A DNA stretch of 64,000 nucleotides, from assembly GCF_000316665.1 (NCBI RefSeq), contig NC_019678.1, positions 4,650,001 through 4,714,000 on the forward strand. The letters are read 5' to 3'. Of the stretch, positions 33,920 through 43,529 are shown piece after piece. Every line of letters begins with the position of its first letter. The first letter of the stretch is position 1. The position numbers and the translations under genes are program-made. The notes beneath the pieces are model-generated. The model searched no databases. It saw nothing but the letters and a program-made list of their open reading frames with translations, and had not been told where the DNA came from. The stretch comes from Rivularia sp. PCC 7116. Lineage in GTDB: Bacteria; Cyanobacteriota; Cyanobacteriia; Cyanobacteriales; Nostocaceae.

Positions 33920-35323
33920 ATGCCAGCGAATTCCTGGCCCGACAATGACTATAACGAACTTGATTCACTGAACTCCATTTTTGCCGATATCTCCGCAAAT
34001 GTGGAGTTAGAAGAACAAAAATTGCAAGAATTATCTGTTCCTTCGCGGTTTCAAGGTCGTAGACGCAAAGCTGCTCTAGTTTTGACAATGGTCTGGAGCG
34101 GTACTATTGCTTTGCACTTAGTCTCTTGGGGGTCTTTATTTGTATTAGGGTTAGCTACCGTTGTTGGTATTCATTCTTTAGTGATTGTATTTGCCAGATC
34201 TCAAGGTGCAAATCAAGAAACTAAAGGTGATTTGCCTTTTGTATCTTTATTAGTTGCAGCAAAAAATGAAGAGTTAGTAATTGGAAATTTAGTAAATAAT
34301 CTTTGCAATTTAGAATACCCAGGGGAAGGGTATGAAGTCTGGATAGTTGACGACAATAGCAGCGACAAGACACCACAATTGTTGAGTGAATTGGCTTCAA
34401 AGTATGAAAATTTAAAAGTATTGCGGCGAAAACCTGGAGCAACCGGTGGTAAATCGGGAGCATTAAATCAAGTATTGCCTTTGACGAAGGGTGAAGTTAT
34501 TGCTGTATTTGATGCTGACGCTCAAGTTTCGTCAGATATTTTGCTGCGAACCATTCCTTTGTTTGGACGAGATAATGTTGGAGCGGTGCAGTTGCGAAAA
34601 GAAATTGCGAATGCCTCAACTAATTTTTTGACAAAAGGTCAGATGGCAGAAATGGCTGTTGATACTTTTGTGCAACGAAGTCGAAGCTTGAAAGGTGGTA
34701 TCGGCGAATTACGCGGCAACGGTCAATTTGTGAGACGTAAAGCTTTATATCGCTGTGGTGGATGGAATGAAGAAACTATCACTGATGATTTAGATTTGAC
34801 ACTCCGTCTACATCTTGATAAATGGGATATTGAGTGTGTATTTCATCCAGCAGTTAAAGAAGAAGGCGTTACCAATGCCATATCTCTTTGGCATCAGCGC
34901 AATCGTTGGGCGGAAGGCGGTTATCAGCGTTATCTCGACTATTGGGATTTAATTCTCCGCAACCGTATGGGTACGTGGAAGACTTTTGAATTATTAGTAA
35001 ACTTCGTCTTGCTCCAGTACATTATTCCCACCGCAGCAATCCCAGATTTTTTAATGGCGATCGCACGTCATCGAGTTCCAATTTTGAGTCCCTTTACTGG
35101 GATGACAATAACAATATCATTTTTGGGAATGTTTGCTGGTCTTAAGCGGATACATAAAAATAAAAGCTTGAGAACTTATACCTATTTGATTTTGTTACTA
35201 CAAAGCCTGCGAGGAATTTTCTTTATGTTCCACTGGATAGTAGTCATGAGCAGTACTACGGCTCGGATGTCAGTACTTCCAAAGCGTTTAAAGTGGGTGA
35301 AAACTGTCCGTCAAGGTGAGTAA
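33920..35323 (+). CDS. Membrane GT2, probable beta-monoglucosyldiacylglycerol synthase
   Basis: A 467-residue processive-type GT2 enzyme. It begins MPANSWPDNDYNELD, and an N-terminal QGRRRKAALVLT segment precedes two membrane helices (about 50-90). The catalytic domain has DDNSSDKT, DADAQ, the TDDLDLT acid motif and QRNRWAEGG (Q-x-x-R-W), then three C-terminal membrane segments. This matches my memory of cyanobacterial monoglucosyldiacylglycerol synthase (Sll1377 type). That enzyme transfers glucose from UDP-glucose to diacylglycerol as the first step of galactolipid synthesis in thylakoid membranes. Alternatives are cellulose- or hyaluronan-like synthases, which are longer. Confidence 0.75.
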   Translation: MPANSWPDNDYNELDSLNSIFADISANVELEEQKLQELSVPSRFQGRRRKAALVLTMVWSGTIALHLVSWGSLFVLGLATVVGIHSLVIVFARSQGANQETKGDLPFVSLLVAAKNEELVIGNLVNNLCNLEYPGEGYEVWIVDDNSSDKTPQLLSELASKYENLKVLRRKPGATGGKSGALNQVLPLTKGEVIAVFDADAQVSSDILLRTIPLFGRDNVGAVQLRKEIANASTNFLTKGQMAEMAVDTFVQRSRSLKGGIGELRGNGQFVRRKALYRCGGWNEETITDDLDLTLRLHLDKWDIECVFHPAVKEEGVTNAISLWHQRNRWAEGGYQRYLDYWDLILRNRMGTWKTFELLVNFVLLQYIIPTAAIPDFLMAIARHRVPILSPFTGMTITISFLGMFAGLKRIHKNKSLRTYTYLILLLQSLRGIFFMFHWIVVMSSTTARMSVLPKRLKWVKTVRQGE

Positions 35324-35453
35324 TGGAAGGGAATCGTTAAAGTAGCGAGTAGCGAGTCAGTTTGTTTTACTAAGCAATATAAGGAAAAACATTATCTTAT
35401 TTTACTTGTCACTTGTCACTTGCCACTTGCTACTAACTGGTAATTGGTAACTG

Positions 35454-37496
35454 TTAAAACTCAACATCGTCCTCTTCAATTTCTTCTAATTCCGATGAGT
35501 CAATGGATTCGTCGGAAATTTCTGTTTTTTCGTCGTTAAGTTGAATAATTTCTCCGTCTAATGCTTGTGCTAAACGGAGAGCAGCTTTCATAACTTCGGA
35601 GGCTTCTGGATCTTCTTCTATTGGGGTTGGTTGGGGTGGTGTTGGGATTGTTTGAGTAGAGTTGATCGGATTTTTGATTGCTGTATTGGCTTGAGTTTTG
35701 GGGGCTGATATTTGAGGTGGTTGTGTTCTTTCTGGAGTAGGGGAAGAGACTGGAGAAGGTACGGGCTGTGGTGGCGTTTGTGGTACAGTTTGTGTGTTTA
35801 AATGTGCGGGTGCGGCAGGGGGTTGATGTACTGTTTTTGCTGGGGAAGAATTTGAGTTTGTCGGCGATATCGAACTGGCTACTTCTAAATTTATTTCGAT
35901 TTTGCGGTTGAAAGTTACTTCAAATGCAGCTTCAATTTTAGATTTTTCTTCTTTTACTTTTTCGTACCATTTTTCTTTGACGGCAACGCGAGCTAAAGAA
36001 CCATCAAAGTCGGCGACACGACACATTTGACGCAGCAATTCTCTTCGGGAAACTGGTATGAGGTTGGTAAGTACCTGCTGCCAGAGTTGGTTGAGGTTAG
36101 TTTCTGGAGGTGCTTGTGGAGGTGCTTGTGGAGGGGGGGAAGAATTGTTGTTGGCGTGAGAATTACTAGGAGCAGTTTGCGCTCTTGTTGCGTTTTCTTG
36201 TGGTTTTGCAGTTTCTGTATTTACTGTATCTACTGTATTTACTTTATTGTTAGAAGCTGGTGGATGAGATGGTGCAACTTTGGGAGTTGTAGCAGGTGGG
36301 GTTTGCTGTGGAGGAGGGGGTAAAGGATGCTGATTTGTGCTTGGTGGATTTGATGGAAATGATGGTAATTTTTGTTGATTGTTATTAGCTGGTGCTATTG
36401 AAATAGTTGCTGATGGCAATAATCCGAGTAAAGTCACTTCCAGCCATAAACGCGGTTGGGTAGTGTTTTTGATTTGAACTTCGGCTGCGCGCAGATGCTG
36501 TTGCCCCTGCAAAATCATGCTGATTTCAAGGCTTTGAGCAACATCTATCAGCACTTTCCACATAGCTTGAGTACAGGCAACTAAATCATTGCGACTGGGT
36601 GCAGTTTTAGCTATGAGTAAATCGCGGTAAAACGAAGCTAGATTTTGAAGAATTATTAACGGTTCCCTACCACGATCTAATATTTGACGAGTCGAATCAA
36701 TTACTGCTTCAGAGTTATCGGAGATTATCGCTTTTAATAACTCTAATAAACCTTGTTCGCTTACCGAACCAACTAAATCCCAAACTTTTTCAGGAATTAC
36801 TTGCCCCGACAATAAACTTAACTGGTCGAGAAGACTTTGGGCATCTCGCAATCCCCCTTGAGAAACTTGAGCAACTAAAGTAACAGCTTCTTTGGTGATA
36901 TCAATATTTTCTTGGGCTGCAATGGTGGTTAAATGCTGCACCATTCCATCCATAGGAATGCGTCTGAAATCAAACCTTTGACAGCGTGAAATAATTGTAG
37001 GTAAAACTCTTTGTGGATCTGTTGTCGCCAGCACAAAAACAACATGTAGCGGTGGTTCTTCTAATGTCTTGAGTAGGGCGTTGAATGCTTGAGTACTGAG
37101 CATGTGACATTCATCGACCACATAAACCTTGTAGCGGCACTGAACTGGGGCAAATTGCGCTCTTTCAATAATTTCTCGAATATTATCAACACCGGTATTG
37201 CTCGCAGCATCAATCTCAATTACATCTAAAGTCGCACCTTTATTAATACCTTGACAAACGTCGCACTTTCCGCATGGTTGTGACGTAGGTTTATCGCTGT
37301 TAAGACAATTTAGTGATTTCGCTAAAATCCGGGCACTAGAAGTTTTACCAGTACCCCGAGGACCAGTAAAAAGATAAGCCGGAGCAATTTTTAAAGTATG
37401 GATTGCATTAGTAAGAGTAGTGGCGATCGCCTCTTGTCCAACTAATTCGGCAAAAGTCTTGGGGCGATACTTATGATGTAGCGGTTCGTAAGACAT
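35454..37496 (-). CDS. dnaX: DNA polymerase III subunits gamma/tau
   Basis: A 680-residue protein with the clamp-loader ATPase at 1-370: HHKYRPKTFAELVGQEAI, Walker A GPRGTGKTSS (45-54), the zinc site CGKCDVCQG after an upstream Cys, DECHML (Walker B) and the SRCQRFDFRR sensor motif. After residue 370 comes a long Pro/Gln/Asn/Thr-rich linker (about 370-470). This is followed by a folded module (NLNQLWQQVLTNLIPVSRRELLRQM) and another Pro-rich stretch ending in an acidic tail (EELEEIEEDDVEF). It loads the sliding clamp at the replication fork. I see no intein insertion. It is transcribed alone. Confidence 0.95.
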   Translation of the reverse strand: MSYEPLHHKYRPKTFAELVGQEAIATTLTNAIHTLKIAPAYLFTGPRGTGKTSSARILAKSLNCLNSDKPTSQPCGKCDVCQGINKGATLDVIEIDAASNTGVDNIREIIERAQFAPVQCRYKVYVVDECHMLSTQAFNALLKTLEEPPLHVVFVLATTDPQRVLPTIISRCQRFDFRRIPMDGMVQHLTTIAAQENIDITKEAVTLVAQVSQGGLRDAQSLLDQLSLLSGQVIPEKVWDLVGSVSEQGLLELLKAIISDNSEAVIDSTRQILDRGREPLIILQNLASFYRDLLIAKTAPSRNDLVACTQAMWKVLIDVAQSLEISMILQGQQHLRAAEVQIKNTTQPRLWLEVTLLGLLPSATISIAPANNNQQKLPSFPSNPPSTNQHPLPPPPQQTPPATTPKVAPSHPPASNNKVNTVDTVNTETAKPQENATRAQTAPSNSHANNNSSPPPQAPPQAPPETNLNQLWQQVLTNLIPVSRRELLRQMCRVADFDGSLARVAVKEKWYEKVKEEKSKIEAAFEVTFNRKIEINLEVASSISPTNSNSSPAKTVHQPPAAPAHLNTQTVPQTPPQPVPSPVSSPTPERTQPPQISAPKTQANTAIKNPINSTQTIPTPPQPTPIEEDPEASEVMKAALRLAQALDGEIIQLNDEKTEISDESIDSSELEEIEEDDVEF

Positions 37497-37630
37497 GGAA
37501 GAGACAGCGCTGTAAAAGCTTTCCCCCGATTCGGAGGTTTAACTATTTTAATTGTTAATCTGTAATTTATGCAGATGAGGAGATAAGGATATTGGTGAGA
37601 GGGGGAAGAGGGGGAAGAATAAATAATTAT

Positions 37631-37770
37631 CACCAATTACCTATTACCCCCATACCCAATGCCCAATTACCCAATGCCCCATGCCCCATGCCCCATGCCC
37701 AATGCCCAATTTCCAATGCCCAATCCCCAATGCCCAATTCCCAATTACCCATTACCAATTCCCAATTAGC
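37631..37770. repeat. Long CCCAATG/CCCAATT/CCCCATG heptamer STRR array
   Basis: About eighteen imperfect heptamers lie between dnaX and the plus-strand gene at 37871. A 62-codon ORF across it is only repeat translation. Similar arrays are at 50134-50170 and 56913-56978. Confidence 0.85.
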
Positions 37771-37870
37771 AAATCTGTAATATTTATATCTAAAAAAAAA
37801 CCAACACTTAGAGAAAATGCGTTACAAGTAGCTACAATCTTAGGGTAATTAATAGGCTGCGGGTGCCCTT

Positions 37871-38536
37871 ATGCTAAAAAGGTTAGTTCAATGGTTTAAT
37901 AAGTTTTTTCAAAGGTTGTTTGGTCCAAAGCAGCAAAACACAATTGAGAGACATAGCTCTCCTTCTTCTCCTCCTCCTCCTCTAAACGATACCGACTTAG
38001 AATTCTTGTTTGCTGAACTTTTGGAAGGGGTTCATCAGGCACGGGGACAAGCTTGGGCGGGAAAATGGTTGCACAATATTGAACATAGGGTTCCAGAAGA
38101 ACGCTGGCTTGAATGGTTAAGAAAATTTGGCGATAAGTTGTTAGCTGCACCATCACCAAATAATGAACTGGCTTCACGACTAGTACAGTTAGGAGAACTG
38201 GGGGTTGGCAATGTTTCTAATCTTGCTTACGACATCGGGATGCAATTGCTGACGCGCAACCAAACTGAACCTATATGGGAATATCAAGGTCCTGATGCAC
38301 AAACAGAAGCGCTCCCAGAAGATTTAACTCCACAAGGTACAGAACAACAAGCAGAACAACTCCAAAGCGGTGATGGGGAAGGCGAATATCAAACCATTAC
38401 TCTTGAAGAATTAATGGATTTGATGCAAGATGACGTAAACTTGAGGGCGCAAATTGCCGAACAACTCGGAATTGAAACAGACGACCCAGATGTGATTATC
38501 CAAGCTTTAGTTAATCAATATCATACTGCTGGATAA
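37871..38536 (+). CDS. Small partner protein sharing the N-terminal module of the TPR-CHAT protein
   Basis: A 221-residue protein beginning with a basic amphipathic helix (MLKRLVQWFNKFFQRLFG), a Pro/Ser spacer (SSPSSPPPP) and a helical domain at about 36-130: DLEFLFAELLEGVHQARGQ, NIEHRVPEERWLEWLRKFG, NELASRLVQLGELGVG, AYDIGMQLLTRN. This domain is clearly homologous to residues 35-140 of the 1381-residue protein two positions downstream. A second small helical region (EELMDLMQDDVNLRAQIAEQLGIETDD) ends the protein. The amphipathic helix may bind membrane. No known family is recognised. It is likely an adaptor that pairs with the TPR-CHAT protein (inference). Confidence 0.8.
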   Translation: MLKRLVQWFNKFFQRLFGPKQQNTIERHSSPSSPPPPLNDTDLEFLFAELLEGVHQARGQAWAGKWLHNIEHRVPEERWLEWLRKFGDKLLAAPSPNNELASRLVQLGELGVGNVSNLAYDIGMQLLTRNQTEPIWEYQGPDAQTEALPEDLTPQGTEQQAEQLQSGDGEGEYQTITLEELMDLMQDDVNLRAQIAEQLGIETDDPDVIIQALVNQYHTAG

Positions 38537-38906
38537 CCCAACCACTATTTTTATTATTTAAGACCTAAATATTTGACTTTTAAACTTAAGTGTGCATCGG
38601 GCATTATACATTTAATTGTCGATATTGTTCTTGTGTTTACGGCATTTTCGGGTTGCTTTATTTTGTTTGCAAAGCGTATCTTGTCTAGCAAGTTATTTTC
38701 CGGAAATTTTGTTAAGTTATCTCTGAAGTTGATTTATATTTTACCGAGTGTTGCGAAAAATCAGCGTTAATTTGTTGTAATGCTGACTTTTTGCAGGCGT
38801 AATTGGCTGCATTTGTAGAAAAGTTCACATACTTTGGTAGCCTATTACGTAATTATTAATGTTTTTACATTGCGCTCATTAAAATCTATGTGAACTACAT
38901 TTTACA
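38537..38906. other. Gap of 370 bp between the two paired genes
   Basis: AT-rich with no clear hairpin or repeat. A 65-codon ORF from a TTG at 38573 has one hydrophobic run but no ribosome site and is not called. The gap is large enough for a separate promoter for the second gene. Confidence 0.4.
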
Positions 38907-41900
38907 ATGCAGCAGATGCTCAGGCGGCTAGTGCAGAGGTTCATAAAGTTTATCCAGGATATTTTTGCTGGTAAGCAGACTCCTTCGATGAGAGAGAGGG
39001 AGATGCATACTGTTAGGGAGTTACCAGAACTGACCAATTCGGATCTGGAATTTTTGTTTACCCAACTTTTAGAAGGCGTACATCAAGCCCGAGGACAACA
39101 TTGGGCACAAAGATGGCTGCAAAATATCGAACATCGCGTTTCCGTACAACGTTGGTTGGAGTGGTTGCAGCATTTTGGTAAAAAAGTGTTAGCTTCTTCG
39201 GCTCCCAATTACGAGTTGGCTTCGAGAATGGTGGAGTTAGGGGAACTTGAAATTGGAGAAATTGGAGACGTTGCTTACGACATTGGAGTACAGCTGTTAA
39301 CGCGAAATTCCAAACAGCAACCGGCTTACTCTATTCCAATATCTACTGAATCTGCAGGCTTAACTCCTGCAACACCTGTATCGGAACAATTAATAATTGA
39401 ACCATCTGGGGTTAATAAAGAAGAACCGATAATTGAATCAATCGCGGTAGATGGTGAATTTGAGGCAGCAAATGATGAAGCGAATTCCCCTGGGCAAGAA
39501 TTAATCAAAGAATTCGGGGAATTATTATGGGAAGATTACGAGCCTCAACCCCAAGCAATTACGCCTGAAATTAATAATTTACCAGCATCTGGGGAAGATT
39601 TTTCCCGTGTTTTATACGAACAGGTATTTGAATATGAGGAAGAATCGGTCACTATTGATAATAGCAATAGCACTGCATTAGAAGAAGAACTGCGAGATAG
39701 TTTATACGAGCAAGTATTTGAGTCGGAACAGTTAGAAGAAGAGCAATTAGAAGACAAAACGGTAATTGCCGAAAATATTCCGGAGCAAACGATTTTTACT
39801 CCCGAGACACAATCAACAGAAGAAACTGTAACTTCTGCTACAAATGAAATTACTCCCGGACAAGATTTAGTACGTAATCTAGGAGATTTATTGTGGGAAG
39901 ATGAAACAGAGCAAGTCGAAGAAAAAAGTTATCAAAATGTTGCAGAGCAAGAGTTTATCAATGATTTGAGCGATTTGGTGTGGGATTATCCGGATCGGGA
40001 TACCTCGGATACAGTTATTGTACCCACCCCAGATTATGTTCGGGGAGTTGAGGAACCTATAAATACAAGTTTTGTACCGGTTGAAAATAACTTTGAAGAT
40101 TCTGTTGAAGATGAAGAATCAGAAGAGTCAATCGAAACCTTTAATGCTTTATTGGAATTAGCAGACGAGGTAGAAGATGAAGAAGACGAAGAAACAACAG
40201 CAATATTTGAAACATCTACGAATCCACAAGAGTCAATTTCAGCGACAGTTACAGCAGCAGATGCAGAGGAACTGTCAGCGAAATTAAACGAAAGTACTAA
40301 TTTAGTCAACACCCTTGCTTCTGGAATCGGAAATCAGCAATCTTCGTCTTTAGTTGTGCGCGGCATGGCTATTGATAATGAAACAGTTGCTCAACAAGCT
40401 GAAGCATGGTATTTCCAGGGGCTTGCACAAGCTAGAGCGGGTAATCTTGAGGCTGCTGTTCAATTTTACGAGCAAGCAGTACAAATTAAACCAGACGTAC
40501 ACGAATACTGGTTTAACCGGGGTTTAACGCTATTTCATTTAGGACGTTTAGAAGATGCGATCGCTTCTTACGATAAAGCGATTGAAATTAACAATGACTT
40601 TTATAAAGGATGGTACAACCGGGGTAGAGCTTTAGGTGAGTTGGGGTACTTAGAAGATGCAATTATTTCTTTTAATACAGCACTTGAAATTCGACCCAAT
40701 TATCAGGAAGCATGGTCTAATAATGGTTTAGCTTTACTAAAATTGGGACGAGTTGATGAAGCTGTATTCTGTTACGATAAGTCTTTAGAATTAGAACCGC
40801 TAGATACAGAAAACTGGTATTACCGGGGTGTAGCGCTGTCTGGCAACGGGGAATATGAAAATGCTATTGATTCCTACGATAAAGCCCTGGAAATTGAACC
40901 ATTTTTACATGATGCTTGGATTGATAGAGGTGTAGCCCAAGGACAATTAGGAGAATGGGCAGAAGCTATAATCTCTTGGGATAAGGCTTTAGGGTTAAGA
41001 CCGGATTTCTACTTAACTTGGTTTAACCGAGCAGTAGCTTTTGATAATTTAGGACGTAGGAAAGAAGCAGTTGCATCTTACGATAAAGCTTTAGAAATTG
41101 AACCCAACTTCCACCTGGCTTGGTACAACCGAGCTGTAGCGCTGTTTTATTTAGAACAGTACGAACAAGCAATCCTTTGTTACGATCGCGCTTTACAAAT
41201 CAAAGCCGATTACTGGGAAGCTTGGCTTGGTAGAGCTAATGCGGCAGAAAAATCCCAGGTGTTTGATTGGGAATTGAGTTTATCTAGTCCTGTCGCTGGA
41301 AGCAATTCCGCTTTGAATGCCCGTGGTGAAGAAGGTAAATTAGCTAGTTATTTAGAAGCTTTAAAATATATTGGTGATGATACTCACCCAGAAGGTTGGG
41401 GTAGACTGCATTTAGCAATCGGCAATTGTTATTACGACATTGGTAAAAGATATTCTTCTCCCCGCGATTATTGGTATCAAGCGGTAGACGAATACAATCA
41501 AGCATTAGTGACGATTACCGCAGACGATTTTCCCGATCTGCATTTAGAACTATTACACAATTTCATCAGAGTACTAGTTGGATTAGAAGAAACCGCTCAA
41601 GCCCAACAACTGCATCAATACAGTACCGACTTCCTGCAAGAATTATTAACTCAACCAAATCGTAGCGATGAAAGTAGAAAGCAATTAACTTTGAAAAATA
41701 TTGCTTTTGAACAACTAGCAGTTGAAATTGCGATTCAATATGGCGAGATAGTCCAAGGTTTAGAAATCGCCGAACATGGTAAAAATGCTTGCTTAACTTG
41801 GCTGCTGTACGGTTGGACGGATAAGATATATTCACCAAACTACAATTCAATTTTACAGTTACTAAATCCTACAACTGCTGCAATTTATTGGCACCTCAGC

Positions 41901-43052
41901 CCTTCGAGCCTGCGTACCTTTATTATCAAACCCAACGCTCCCGAACCCATTCCAGTATTTACACCAATGCTGAATGTAGCGCCAGATGAATTTCCTTTAC
42001 CCGAAGCTGTAAATCGTTTAGTCGAATTTGAAGATTGGTTAGAAGATTGGAATCGAGAATACGGCGACTATCGCAGCGAAATCAGGAATAAACAAACTAA
42101 AAGAAATCATTCCTGGCGTCAAGATATGGAACAGCGGCTGGCAAGGCTAGGGAAAATACTGAGTATCAGCACCATCGAACAAGAATTACAAGGAATCGAA
42201 AATCTCATCTTAATTCCTCACCGCGATTTAAATAGATTCCCCTTACACGGATTATTTTCCTCAAAATTCGCCATTAGCTATTTACCCAGTTTGCAAATAG
42301 GATTAAATCTCCAACAACAAAATTCTGCGACGAATCAATCCTCGCCAAAACTGCTAAGCGTCGAACATCCCGATACAAAAGATTATCCTCCCTTTAAATC
42401 TGCTAAATTAGCGGCTTTAGCTATCAGTCAAATGTTCGATAGAGCTTATCGGATTCAGGGAGATAAAGCAACAAAAGGCGAAGTCGAAAATGCTCTTGTG
42501 GGAAACTACGACATCTTTAATTTTTACGGTTATGCCAACGATGAAGCTGATGCTTCCTTATCAGAAATTTTATTAGCTTGGGAAGACAAAATTACATTAG
42601 AGGAAATTTGTAAAAAACCCCTCAACCGTTACAATTTATTTACACTTTCAGCCTGCGAAGCTGCCATAGATAAAAAGAATATTACCACCGAATATGCAGG
42701 TTTAAGTAGTGGTTTATTAAGTCAGGGAGTTTCCAACGTAGTAAATAGTTTGTGGAGAGTCGAATCAACTGCAAACGCTTTAGTAATGATAGAATTTTAT
42801 CGCCGATTGAAAGCAGGTAATACACCAATTATTGCTTTAAAAGAAGCCGTCGCATGGTTAAGAGAATTGACAGCAGGAGAATTAACAAAATGGTACGAAA
42901 GCCTGCTCAACCAGCTTCCCCCCGAAGGATTAAGAATGAAAGCTCAACTCGCGACGCAATTGTATAGAACAAGTCAAATGGAAGCCGATACAAAACTGTA
43001 CAACCATCCTTATTATTGGGCAGCCTTTGTAATTGGCGGAATTGACAGTTAA
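38907..43052 (+). CDS. TPR-CHAT domain protein, caspase-like fold with altered active site
   Basis: A 1381-residue protein in four parts. (1) An amphipathic basic N-terminus and helical module (1-140) shared with the gene at 37871. (2) A very acidic low-complexity linker (about 150-480) rich in Glu, Asp, Thr and Ser, with recurring LLWED(Y/E) and LYEQVFE motifs. (3) About ten TPR units (about 490-810), e.g. AWYFQGLAQARAGNLEAAV and YWFNRGLTLFHLGRLEDAI. (4) A helical bridge and a CHAT domain (about 975-1381): LILIPHRDLNRFPLHGLFSS, YLPSLQIGLNLQ, then FNFYGYAND and LFTLSACEAA. Cys1250 sits in the usual SACE position, but the HG-type His is Tyr1209. CHAT proteins are caspase-like peptidases or their scaffolds. 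ATG at 38916 is an alternative start. Confidence 0.9.
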   Translation: MQQMLRRLVQRFIKFIQDIFAGKQTPSMREREMHTVRELPELTNSDLEFLFTQLLEGVHQARGQHWAQRWLQNIEHRVSVQRWLEWLQHFGKKVLASSAPNYELASRMVELGELEIGEIGDVAYDIGVQLLTRNSKQQPAYSIPISTESAGLTPATPVSEQLIIEPSGVNKEEPIIESIAVDGEFEAANDEANSPGQELIKEFGELLWEDYEPQPQAITPEINNLPASGEDFSRVLYEQVFEYEEESVTIDNSNSTALEEELRDSLYEQVFESEQLEEEQLEDKTVIAENIPEQTIFTPETQSTEETVTSATNEITPGQDLVRNLGDLLWEDETEQVEEKSYQNVAEQEFINDLSDLVWDYPDRDTSDTVIVPTPDYVRGVEEPINTSFVPVENNFEDSVEDEESEESIETFNALLELADEVEDEEDEETTAIFETSTNPQESISATVTAADAEELSAKLNESTNLVNTLASGIGNQQSSSLVVRGMAIDNETVAQQAEAWYFQGLAQARAGNLEAAVQFYEQAVQIKPDVHEYWFNRGLTLFHLGRLEDAIASYDKAIEINNDFYKGWYNRGRALGELGYLEDAIISFNTALEIRPNYQEAWSNNGLALLKLGRVDEAVFCYDKSLELEPLDTENWYYRGVALSGNGEYENAIDSYDKALEIEPFLHDAWIDRGVAQGQLGEWAEAIISWDKALGLRPDFYLTWFNRAVAFDNLGRRKEAVASYDKALEIEPNFHLAWYNRAVALFYLEQYEQAILCYDRALQIKADYWEAWLGRANAAEKSQVFDWELSLSSPVAGSNSALNARGEEGKLASYLEALKYIGDDTHPEGWGRLHLAIGNCYYDIGKRYSSPRDYWYQAVDEYNQALVTITADDFPDLHLELLHNFIRVLVGLEETAQAQQLHQYSTDFLQELLTQPNRSDESRKQLTLKNIAFEQLAVEIAIQYGEIVQGLEIAEHGKNACLTWLLYGWTDKIYSPNYNSILQLLNPTTAAIYWHLSPSSLRTFIIKPNAPEPIPVFTPMLNVAPDEFPLPEAVNRLVEFEDWLEDWNREYGDYRSEIRNKQTKRNHSWRQDMEQRLARLGKILSISTIEQELQGIENLILIPHRDLNRFPLHGLFSSKFAISYLPSLQIGLNLQQQNSATNQSSPKLLSVEHPDTKDYPPFKSAKLAALAISQMFDRAYRIQGDKATKGEVENALVGNYDIFNFYGYANDEADASLSEILLAWEDKITLEEICKKPLNRYNLFTLSACEAAIDKKNITTEYAGLSSGLLSQGVSNVVNSLWRVESTANALVMIEFYRRLKAGNTPIIALKEAVAWLRELTAGELTKWYESLLNQLPPEGLRMKAQLATQLYRTSQMEADTKLYNHPYYWAAFVIGGIDS

Positions 43053-43114
43053 CAGTTATCAGATTGTAGAATGGGGAGCATCTCAATTTTGAACAAATAT
43101 TTTACCCGATACCC

Positions 43115-43252
43115 GCTTATGGGTGCGGCTATACTAACAAAGCTCACCTATGTTCTGTCGGACACGTTTCGCTAAGATGGGCTATAAAGTTTCTTAGCCC
43201 GCGAAGGTGGGCTTCGTAATATTAGCCCCAGACTTACAGTCTGAGGGCTTTT
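43115..43252. repeat. Palindromic repeat cluster, GCGAAGGTGGGC family
   Basis: It contains AGCCCGCGAAGGTGGGCT with a neighbouring AGCCCCAGACTTACAGTCTGAGGGCT palindrome. Same family as 21707, 43530 and 59024. Confidence 0.7.
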
Positions 43253-43273
43253 TGCCGCCATTGGGATGTTCCC

Positions 43274-43344
43274 TGTAGAATGTGTTACGGCACGAAACAA
43301 TGCCAAACTAAAACTACTATTTAGATTATGCCGTAAGGCACCAT
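43274..43344. repeat. Imperfect palindromic element, GTGTTACGGC...GCCGTAACGC family
   Basis: TGTAGAATGTGTTACGGCACG at the left and ATGCCGTAAGGCACCA at the right. It matches the elements at 54096-54164 and 54260-54328 and is related in end sequence to the 113-bp repeat. Confidence 0.65.
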
Positions 43345-43370
43345 CGGGTACAGCAGTTTTACTGGAATGA

Positions 43371-43410
43371 ACCTCACCCCCTTCCCCTCTCCTTATTAAG
43401 TAGAGGGGTG
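43371..43410. repeat. CCTCACCCC...GGGG palindromic repeat
   Basis: ACCTCACCCCCTTCCCCTCT and TATTAAGTAGAGGGGTGG. The inner arms CCTCTCCTTATTAAG/TAGAGGGG are as in 46211 and 62115; the outer right arm is degraded. Confidence 0.65.
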
Positions 43411-43529
43411 GATTTACCTCGTGTACTGGACTCAAAAATTAGTAATTTGAATGTACTTAAATAAAATAAAATCTGCTGTATTAAATTAATACAATAACAT
43501 TGAAATAATGGGAGCATCCCAATTATGTA

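Noticed and set aside
35454-37496. Intein in dnaX
   Set aside because: The ATPase domain reads continuously through the Walker A, zinc, DECH and SRC motifs at normal spacing; the extra length is Pro-rich linker.
37592-37780. 62-codon ORF rich in Pro, Asn, Met and Gln
   Set aside because: It is simply a translation of the CCCAATG heptamer array.
38573-38770. 65-codon ORF with a hydrophobic run in front of the TPR-CHAT gene
   Set aside because: TTG start, no ribosome site, and composition no different from AT-rich intergenic DNA. A small membrane protein cannot be fully excluded.
43172-43435. 87-codon minus-strand ORF
   Set aside because: It lies entirely inside three palindromic repeats between the CHAT and P450 genes.
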